DNA from: a virus
DNA: 31,003 bases
Virus record (IMG/VR): IMGVR_UViG_3300035698_001676
Location: 1 to 31,003 of that record
Strand: one strand, 5' to 3'
The notes under the pieces: generated by a model
Seen by the model: only the letters and a program-made list of their open reading frames with translations
Told to the model about the DNA's origin: nothing
The model's database searches: none
Shown: positions 13,840 to 19,941 of the stretch, in pieces
Position numbering within the stretch: position 1 is the first letter of the stretch
Layout of the letters: each line of letters opens with the position of its first letter
Translations under genes and position numbers: made by a program

Positions 13840-14506
13840 AATAGCGATAGGTACTGCCAATTGGGGACAGGAATATAACGGCACTAAGGTTGACGAAGAA
13901 GAAGTAAAGAAGATACTCGATTACTGTACGTGCTGTGGAATAAACACGCTGGACACCGCCGAGGAATATGGAAGCGAAGAAGTTATAGGTAGATTGGCAA
14001 ACTCGTCATTCCATATAGTAACAAAGGGTAATGGAGACATTGAAAAGTCTCTTGATACGCTAGACAGACCTGGAGTGTACGGCTATCTCTGGCGAACACC
14101 AAATACATTTGGCTCGTTCAATATAATGGACAAAGCATACAAGACCGGAATGTCTTTATATGATGTTCCAGACCCTGGCCAGAAGTGGATGACAAAGCCA
14201 AAGATACTACAAGTCCCATACTCTCTAATGGATAGGAGATTTGAGCACTGTATGGAATACTGGCATAGAACTGGAATTGAAATACACGCAAGGTCTGTAT
14301 TCTTGAGAGGCAAGTGCCTTGAGAAGTCTACTCCAGAAGAATGTATTGCATTCGCACTATCTAACCAGAACGTAGACAAGGTTGTTATTGGGGCAGATTC
14401 TTCCAAGCAACTTAAAGACAACCTTGACTTCATACACAAATGGAATAAAATGAAATGCGAAGACGAAGAAATTATTGACCCACGAAAATGGAAGGAAGCA
14501 AAATGA
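13829..14506 (+). CDS. compact aldo/keto reductase, probably missing the catalytic His
   Basis: ATG 13829 follows TTGGAG and opens with the AKR-like strand FNRIAIGTANWG; the longer in-frame start at 13799 lies in the dehydratase gene and adds an unrelated peptide. Family features: GINTLDTAEEYG with Asp42 and Tyr47 of the tetrad, HIVTKG with Lys66, then ILQVPYSLMDRRFE, IEIHARSVFLRG and VDKVVIGADSSKQLKDNL. The fourth tetrad residue is normally His in 'YGYL.H'; here YGYLWR (residues 84-89) has Arg. At 225 residues it lacks much of the usual 280-320. Homologues occur beside NeuB/SpsF genes in bacterial surface-sugar loci. It may be a reduced reductase acting on the keto-sugar, or a catalytically altered binding protein. 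Confidence 0.8.
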   Translation: MFNRIAIGTANWGQEYNGTKVDEEEVKKILDYCTCCGINTLDTAEEYGSEEVIGRLANSSFHIVTKGNGDIEKSLDTLDRPGVYGYLWRTPNTFGSFNIMDKAYKTGMSLYDVPDPGQKWMTKPKILQVPYSLMDRRFEHCMEYWHRTGIEIHARSVFLRGKCLEKSTPEECIAFALSNQNVDKVVIGADSSKQLKDNLDFIHKWNKMKCEDEEIIDPRKWKEAK

Positions 14507-15888
14507 GTAACTGGGAAGAAACACTAGAGTACATCCCTGACGGGGTGCAGACATTAAGCAAGATGCCTAGTAAGCATGTAGATGGGGTTTACCCTAAGTA
14601 CATCGACAGGGCCAAGGGTGCTTATATATGGTGCGGAGATAAGAAGTATATCGACTATCCACTTGGTCTTGGGCCTATAGTTCTTGGCCATGCTAACGAG
14701 CATGTCAACAGAGCTATCATCGACCAATTACAAGATGGTATAGTTTACTCTCTGCCTAATAAGAAAGAAACTGAGCTTGCCAAGAAGATATGCGACATCA
14801 TACCAAGTGCAGAAATGGTAAGGTTTGTAAAGACTGGCTCGGAGGCTACAAGTGCGGCTATTAAAGCTGCAAGGGCGTACACGGAAAGAGAGAAGGTATT
14901 ATGTTGTGGCTATCACGGATGGCACGATTGGTTCTCTATAGTAAACGACAAGAAGGATGGAGTGCCGAAGTGTCTAGAGAGTTTAATATCGAAGTTTAAG
15001 TACAACGACATAGAAGACCTAAATAGGCAGATGGGCACAAAGGATAGTTGCGACATCGCTGCCGTTATCATGGAACCGTATATCCTAGAAGAACCCAACA
15101 AGGGATTCTTGGAAGACGTAAGAAGAATCTGTACCAGCCACGGAGCTGTACTGATATTCGATGAAGTAGTTACGGCGTTCCGTACAAAGAAGTGGAGTGC
15201 TCAGGCTTACTATGGCGTTACTCCGGATATGACAACCATAGGTAAGGCAATGGGAAATGGAATGCCCATAGGTTGCGTGTGTGGCAAGAAAGATATAATG
15301 GAAACATTGCAGAGAGACTGCTTTGTATCGTCAACTTTCGGGGGGGAGTTGGCTTCCATCTCGGCAGCTATAGCAACAATTGAGTACATTGAATCCCATA
15401 ACGTAATAGACCATATATGGAAAATGGGCGAAAGGCTCAAGAGCATGTTTGCTACCATTACGGACGGTATGGGAATCTCTGACGAAGTGAAGATAATCGG
15501 ACTACCGCCAAGAACTTACTTTGTATTTCCCACGATTGCACATAAGGCATTGTTCTGGCAGGAGTGTCTTGAGCGAGGCGTGTTGCTTGGCTATGCACAG
15601 TTCATTTCTTACAAGCACGATTTGAATGTAATTGACGAAACCATACGTGCCATGCGTGGCGCAATGAAAATCGTCAGGAAGTATTGGGATAAACCAGAAG
15701 ACGCACTTAAAGGAAGAGTGCCGGAAGAAACTTTTAGATTACCGGAGATGAAGAAGAATGAAGTTAATGCCGATAAGCTTGAAGGACTTGCAAAAAGCAA
15801 GATCGTGGAGAAACCAGAATCTAAGAACACTAAGAACACCGTATCCACTAATGGAGGAAGACCAATTAAGATTCCTGCAAAACTATGA
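14503..15888 (+). CDS. class III PLP aminotransferase (glutamate-1-semialdehyde type) with overprinted tail
   Basis: ATG 14503 forms a 4-base ATGA overlap with the reductase stop and follows GGAAGGAAGC. The PLP fold is clear: IDYPLGLGPIVLGHA, VRFVKTGSEATSAAIKAARA, GYHGWHDW, VIMEPYI, VLIFDEVVTAFR (cofactor Asp) and TIGKAMGNGMPIG with the Schiff-base Lys248. It is of the GSA-aminomutase/class III type found beside SpsF-like genes in bacterial surface-sugar loci. Here it probably aminates a keto-sugar intermediate; no DegT/PseC-type aminotransferase is present. The last 45 residues or so, after ETFRLPEM, are a Lys/Asn/Ser/Thr-rich tail lying entirely over the next gene in another frame. A haem-pathway role is unlikely in this context. 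Confidence 0.85.
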   Translation: MSNWEETLEYIPDGVQTLSKMPSKHVDGVYPKYIDRAKGAYIWCGDKKYIDYPLGLGPIVLGHANEHVNRAIIDQLQDGIVYSLPNKKETELAKKICDIIPSAEMVRFVKTGSEATSAAIKAARAYTEREKVLCCGYHGWHDWFSIVNDKKDGVPKCLESLISKFKYNDIEDLNRQMGTKDSCDIAAVIMEPYILEEPNKGFLEDVRRICTSHGAVLIFDEVVTAFRTKKWSAQAYYGVTPDMTTIGKAMGNGMPIGCVCGKKDIMETLQRDCFVSSTFGGELASISAAIATIEYIESHNVIDHIWKMGERLKSMFATITDGMGISDEVKIIGLPPRTYFVFPTIAHKALFWQECLERGVLLGYAQFISYKHDLNVIDETIRAMRGAMKIVRKYWDKPEDALKGRVPEETFRLPEMKKNEVNADKLEGLAKSKIVEKPESKNTKNTVSTNGGRPIKIPAKL

Positions 15889-16258
15889 CCCAAGTAAGAG
15901 CCGATATTGGATGCTATATGTTGCAGAAGAGTTAGTAGGCATGGGTGGCTTATGTGGCATACAGTGGGAAAACAGACTGGCAGAGATAAGTCTTATCTTA
16001 GACCCTTATGTATGTTGCAAGGGACTTGGCAGTGAAGCCGTTGACCTGCTACTACTAGAGGCATTTGGTAACATGGGACTCAAGACTATATTTGGTGAGT
16101 GCTATATGTGTAATCCAGCATGGCAGTTTTGGAAGAAGATGAAGACTAAATATTCTGGACAAGAAACGATTTTGCCGAACAGAAAGTTATGGGAAGGGAG
16201 ATACTATGACAGCTTGTACTTCTCTATCGACGCTGACAGCATTATACAGCCCTCTTGA
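15758..16258 (+). CDS. GNAT N-acetyltransferase (PseH/SpsD-like role)
   Basis: This is an acetyl-CoA-dependent acetyltransferase of the GNAT fold, expected to N-acetylate the amino group added by the aminotransferase. It begins with the family-like MPISLKDLQKARSWRNQ, then RTPYPL, then VGMGGLCGIQWENRLAEISL (strands 2-4) and the acetyl-CoA loop LDPYVCCKGLGSEAVDLLLL near residues 86-105, where 'KGLG' replaces the common R/QxxGxG/A. GECYMCNPAWQFWKKM follows. Since the GNAT core starts at about residue 5, the 131-base overlap with the aminotransferase gene is real dual coding and not a mis-set start. The 3' end overlaps the next gene by 53 bases. Substrate is inferred from neighbours. Confidence 0.8.
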   Translation: MKLMPISLKDLQKARSWRNQNLRTLRTPYPLMEEDQLRFLQNYDPSKSRYWMLYVAEELVGMGGLCGIQWENRLAEISLILDPYVCCKGLGSEAVDLLLLEAFGNMGLKTIFGECYMCNPAWQFWKKMKTKYSGQETILPNRKLWEGRYYDSLYFSIDADSIIQPS

Positions 16259-17081
16259 TATAGAATATGCTCAAGAAATGAGTGGGCCTTATGAAGATAT
16301 GTCCTTCCATTCAGACGAATGTACTGTAATAGCAGCCGTCAAGGATGAAAAGATGACAGGCTTCTGGAGGCCGATGGTTGCAGTTGGCGATGACAAGCTT
16401 TTGAAATCGCATATAGAAAGACTCTATGATGTCTGCAAAGATATAAAGTACATGGACTTTTGCATTGACGGCGAACTGTCCGTGATAAGTCAGTTCTTGC
16501 TTAGACAGGGCTATAAAGCAACTCCATACTCAACACAAGTAATAGACCTAACAAAAAGCGAGCCGGAGTTAAAGGCAGACCTTAGAAAAAGCTACAAGAG
16601 TATCGTTAATAAGAATCCAATAATATCTTTAATAGGTGACATTGAGCCATATAGAAAATTGCACGCAAAGATGCGTGGCGAGACACGGCCTCCGTATAGT
16701 TGGTTCATGCAACAGAAGATGCTCTGGAATAAAAGTGCATTCTGTATATTGCAATCAAAGGCAATAAACCCAATAGTGGTGCTAACTCAGGTTGGCGGAT
16801 TGTTTTACTATAATGAACATTGTTGCTACTACGCTTCTGGTTGCTCGTTAGAAGGTGAGAATTCCCACAAGGTAATATGGGAAGCTATTCTACATGCCAA
16901 GGGATTGGGGTGTAAGGAGTTTGAAATGGGAGAGCAGGTTTTCTCTGGAGACAAGAAACTCGTAAACATAAGCAAGTTCAAGCGGGGCTTCGGTGGTGAA
17001 ACCAAGACAAGGATGATTTTAGAAAGGAAAAAGAATGAAGAAGAAGGTTCTGATATTAACAGCGAGTCCTGTAAGGGATAA
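16206..17081 (+). CDS. FemAB/GNAT-like acyltransferase, 291 aa
   Basis: ATG 16206 is preceded by GGGAAGGGAG at ideal spacing, so the 53-base overlap with the acetyltransferase gene is accepted. The C-terminal half has the FemAB-like layout: DLRKSYKSIVNKN, HAKMRGETRPPYSWFMQQ, a hydrophobic strand pair (VVLTQVGGLFYYNEHCCYYA), then IWEAILHAKGLGCKEFEMGE and SKFKRGFGGETKTRM. The last block is typical of FemAB-like proteins of surface-polysaccharide loci ('G...FD.G......I..FK..FG'). FemAB proteins join two degenerate GNAT domains and move amino-acyl or acyl groups; here it might add the second N-acyl group of a diamino-nonulosonate. That role is inference; the fold call is moderate. Confidence 0.7.
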   Translation: MTACTSLSTLTALYSPLDIEYAQEMSGPYEDMSFHSDECTVIAAVKDEKMTGFWRPMVAVGDDKLLKSHIERLYDVCKDIKYMDFCIDGELSVISQFLLRQGYKATPYSTQVIDLTKSEPELKADLRKSYKSIVNKNPIISLIGDIEPYRKLHAKMRGETRPPYSWFMQQKMLWNKSAFCILQSKAINPIVVLTQVGGLFYYNEHCCYYASGCSLEGENSHKVIWEAILHAKGLGCKEFEMGEQVFSGDKKLVNISKFKRGFGGETKTRMILERKKNEEEGSDINSESCKG

Positions 17082-18357
17082 ATTGATTGACGGCGTTATA
17101 GCCGACGAATTGCGATCTCTAGGGTGCGATGTAAAGATTAAGGCATGTCTTAGAGAAGGCAGGGACGCAGTGATGGCTTACAAGCCGAACGTAATTGTTG
17201 TTCCTCCGATACGCAATCCTTACTCACGTGACTTCGTAGAGGTCTGTAGGGATTGGGGTTGCGGTGTTGTTTCAAGACACACTGAGCCCAGTTGTGACTG
17301 GGATGATTTCAAGAAAGGTACTGAGAAGATAAAGCAAGGCGTTCTTGGTCTTTGGAAATACGACATAGATAAGGAACTAATCTGGGGCGATGATGAAGCG
17401 CAGATACTTAATAGGCGTGGCTCTGGCTTTCCAGCTATTGCTGTTGGTGCTATAGGGCTTGACATATATAAGCACAAGAAACTTCTCAAGGGTCTTGTAT
17501 CGCCTAAAGAGTTTAATGAGAAGCACAAACTCGACCCAGCCAAAAAGACGATAATCATCTCATCTCCTTGGGGATTTGCTGACAGTGCTCCAGACTTGAG
17601 CATAGACGACATAACACTTGCCAGTAAGGACTTTGAGGGTCAGGGCAAGCACATGGCCATGACTGAGCAGATGGTTCAGGCAATAGGTAAAGAGTGGAAC
17701 ATTATAGTAACGGTACACCCTGGCGTTGGAGTGGCTCCATACGAGGCGTTATCCAATAAGCTGGGAGTTGATTTTGATAGTGAGACTCCGATGATGGAGT
17801 TGATGTTACATTGTGACGCACTAATCCATGCAGGTTCAACCGCTGGTATAAGTGCCCACATATTAAACATACCATCGTTCCAGTATGGAGATGTCAACTG
17901 TAAGGAAAGCGATAGCTGGTGGGGTTTACCTGAATCTACAATATCAAAGGTTGCTCCATACTTCAATGATACAGAAAAGCTCATTGAGGCGGTTAGGAAT
18001 TGCAAGCCGGAATCAAACGCAAGCAAGGTGGCAATTAAAAAGCTGGAGACAGGACGTTACGGCAAAATGGACGGGAACGCCTACAGGAGAGCAGCAAAAG
18101 AAATCTTTGAGGTAGACGGGAAGTTTAAGTACAGGTGGCCTAGGGCGCACGTTGATTACGACACCCCGAATATAATAAAGGAACAGGAAAAGATTCTAAC
18201 AAAAGGCATGTGCGGGATATGTGAAAACACATTCTACATAGTCAATGATTCGTATATGCACAGCCTGTGTAATATGGTTGGCGGAGATATTAAGAAGATA
18301 GGGGTTCTATCTAATACGTTCTGCCCACATTGTGCTGCGAGGTTCTTTAAGAAATGA
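17035..18357 (+). CDS. GT-B-like surface carbohydrate biosynthesis protein with C-terminal zinc ribbon
   Basis: Residues 1-95 read as a Rossmann-like half (KVLILTASPVRD, PNVIVVPPIRNPYSRDF). Residues about 160-320 form a second half with TIIISSPWGFAD, IIVTVHPGVG, then LMLHCDALIHAGSTAGISAH and IPSFQYG. The 'HPG' and 'LIH.GST...A' motifs are those of GT-B-fold proteins binding UDP or CMP sugars and of proteins annotated as surface carbohydrate biosynthesis proteins. It could replace the missing PseG/NeuC step (release of UDP) or be the transferase that uses the activated sugar. The last 50 residues add CGIC (393-396) and CPHC (430-433), a zinc ribbon not expected in GT-B enzymes. It overlaps the neighbours by 47 bases upstream and 4 downstream (ATGA). 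Confidence 0.7.
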   Translation: MKKKVLILTASPVRDKLIDGVIADELRSLGCDVKIKACLREGRDAVMAYKPNVIVVPPIRNPYSRDFVEVCRDWGCGVVSRHTEPSCDWDDFKKGTEKIKQGVLGLWKYDIDKELIWGDDEAQILNRRGSGFPAIAVGAIGLDIYKHKKLLKGLVSPKEFNEKHKLDPAKKTIIISSPWGFADSAPDLSIDDITLASKDFEGQGKHMAMTEQMVQAIGKEWNIIVTVHPGVGVAPYEALSNKLGVDFDSETPMMELMLHCDALIHAGSTAGISAHILNIPSFQYGDVNCKESDSWWGLPESTISKVAPYFNDTEKLIEAVRNCKPESNASKVAIKKLETGRYGKMDGNAYRRAAKEIFEVDGKFKYRWPRAHVDYDTPNIIKEQEKILTKGMCGICENTFYIVNDSYMHSLCNMVGGDIKKIGVLSNTFCPHCAARFFKK

Positions 18358-18926
18358 TATTAGGAATCGTAACGGCCAGACTCGGCAGTACAAGATTGCA
18401 CGCCAAGGCATTACTTCCTATGGGTGAGTCTACTATGGTAGGTCGCGTATTCGATGTAATGTCTAAGAGTAAAGTAGATAAAGCGGTGCTGTGTACTCCA
18501 GACGCATTTCTCGGAAACTTTATAGATGGAGAGGTAAAGGTTTGGGGTGGCGAGAGGGACGTCCTTAGTGAGTTATTCTATGCGGCTTATAAATACAACG
18601 CAGACCACATAGTTCGCATAACGGCAGATTGCCCATTTTTAACACCAGAGATTATAGACAAGGTTATAGAAAAACACTTGGAATCTGGCGCAGACTATAC
18701 ATACAATCACCACGATCTATTCCCAACAGATACGAAAGAGGGTATAGACGTAGAGGTGGTTACATTCAACACATTAAAGGAATTGCATTGTTCGAGTGCA
18801 GATAGGGAACATCTCTGTACTAATATAGAATACTTGGATAGTTGCAGGATAGATATGGAAGAAGAGCGTGACGTATTCAGTGTGAATACCTTAGAAGAAT
18901 ACATGAAGGCATATAAGGAGATTTAA
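18354..18926 (+). CDS. spsF: SpsF-type cytidylyltransferase (CMP-nonulosonate activation)
   Basis: This is a small nucleotidyltransferase of the CMP-sugar synthetase group, expected to activate the nonulosonic acid with CTP. The N-terminal ILGIVTARLGSTRLHAKALL is the SpsF/NeuA signature ('A.I.AR.GS.RLPGK.L'), with His-Ala in place of the common Pro-Gly. Next come VDKAVLCTPD, VWGGERDVLSELF, HIVRITADCPFLTPEIID (metal/sugar motif) and EGIDVEVVTFNTLKEL. The final part, with REHLCTNIEYLDS, resembles the REHVT segment of SpsF proteins. At 190 residues it is a little short. The ATGA overlap with the previous gene shows tight coupling. It is the last enzyme of the block; the fibre-like gene starts two bases after its stop. 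Confidence 0.85.
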   Translation: MILGIVTARLGSTRLHAKALLPMGESTMVGRVFDVMSKSKVDKAVLCTPDAFLGNFIDGEVKVWGGERDVLSELFYAAYKYNADHIVRITADCPFLTPEIIDKVIEKHLESGADYTYNHHDLFPTDTKEGIDVEVVTFNTLKELHCSSADREHLCTNIEYLDSCRIDMEEERDVFSVNTLEEYMKAYKEI

Positions 18927-18927
18927 C

Positions 18928-19923
18928 ATGGGAGTACATGCTTCCGGTGATGGCGCTGCATGGGATTCTTTGGAAGCCCTCGGCGTTGACCAGCCACACG
19001 GTTTGGATTATAGAGAATCAATTCACATGGCGAAAGCGGTGCGTAAAAGACTTTCACAGGAACATGCGCTTTTCGCCGACTCTACCGTTGGTGGCGCCCA
19101 CACGCCAGGCGGGTCTGGTGTATTGATGGTGGACTCTACTGCTGATATGGACACATTTGCTGCGGCAGCAGACCTTACGAGTGCGCACGCTTACGGTATA
19201 GCCTGTTGCACAGAAGCAGACGCAACTGGCGCTACTTTGTTTTACTTCGATAGTGCCACTTCAGCTACTACACTTCCAGTATCTTGGAACAATATCAAGA
19301 CTGACGTTACGCATCTATTTGGTGCAGAGATAACTGTAGGCCCGCCAATGGTATTCCAAAATACAGTAGATTGTTCTGCTAATCTTAATGTAGACAGTAG
19401 CGCCGATTTTTCTGATGTAGCTATAACTGGCGATTTATCTATTAACGGCGATTTCATGCTTGATGGTTCGTTTTTACCAACATCCTGTGCTTCTGACTTT
19501 GGTGGATTTTTAGATGAAGATGGCATGGATTCAGACGCAACTGCTTCGGTGGCAAGCCAGCAATCTATTAAGAAATATGTAGATGACAATATCCCTGTAG
19601 GTAGTAATCCAACAGCAAATGATTCTGAATCAAATACAATGCTTAAAGCTCATGCCTATCTTGCTCAAACAGCCGGCTTTGTAACTACTTGGGCAAGTAG
19701 CACAGTTGGCAGTTTGAAAGGATATGTCGGGACAACAACAAACCCTGCTGGGGCTGGAACACAAGTGGCTCAGAATACATCCGGTGGCGGTACAGGTGAT
19801 CCATTTATTTCCTTTTTTGTTGGCAACGGTAAATATTTTGAAATAACTCAAACAGGGGGCACTGTAACAATTTTGTGGACTCCGTTAGTTTCGGGTGGTG
19901 CCGCTCCGATAGACCAAGATTAA
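18928..19923 (+). CDS. fibre-like virion protein, 331 aa
   Basis: The ATG follows AAGGAGATTTAAC. The N-terminal 60 residues are mixed helix (YRESIHMAKAVRKRLSQEHA); then follow Gly/Ser/Ala/Thr-rich segments and short strand repeats typical of tail fibres (CSANLNVDSSADFSDVAITG, DLSINGDFMLDG). The ATASVASQQSIKKYVDDNI motif is common in phage fibres just before the C-terminal head. It sits between the sugar block and the tail hub, which suggests a short-tail accessory fibre. Its Ser/Thr richness and position directly after the cluster make it a candidate glycosylation target. No enzymatic (depolymerase) motif is visible. Confidence 0.6.
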   Translation: MGVHASGDGAAWDSLEALGVDQPHGLDYRESIHMAKAVRKRLSQEHALFADSTVGGAHTPGGSGVLMVDSTADMDTFAAAADLTSAHAYGIACCTEADATGATLFYFDSATSATTLPVSWNNIKTDVTHLFGAEITVGPPMVFQNTVDCSANLNVDSSADFSDVAITGDLSINGDFMLDGSFLPTSCASDFGGFLDEDGMDSDATASVASQQSIKKYVDDNIPVGSNPTANDSESNTMLKAHAYLAQTAGFVTTWASSTVGSLKGYVGTTTNPAGAGTQVAQNTSGGGTGDPFISFFVGNGKYFEITQTGGTVTILWTPLVSGGAAPIDQD

Positions 19924-19941
19924 AACAGAATTGGATTTTAT

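Noticed and set aside
17220-17612. 130-codon minus-strand frame, and other long antisense frames within 12110-18926
   Set aside because: They are mirror frames of clearly identified enzymes, with no upstream ribosome-binding sites.
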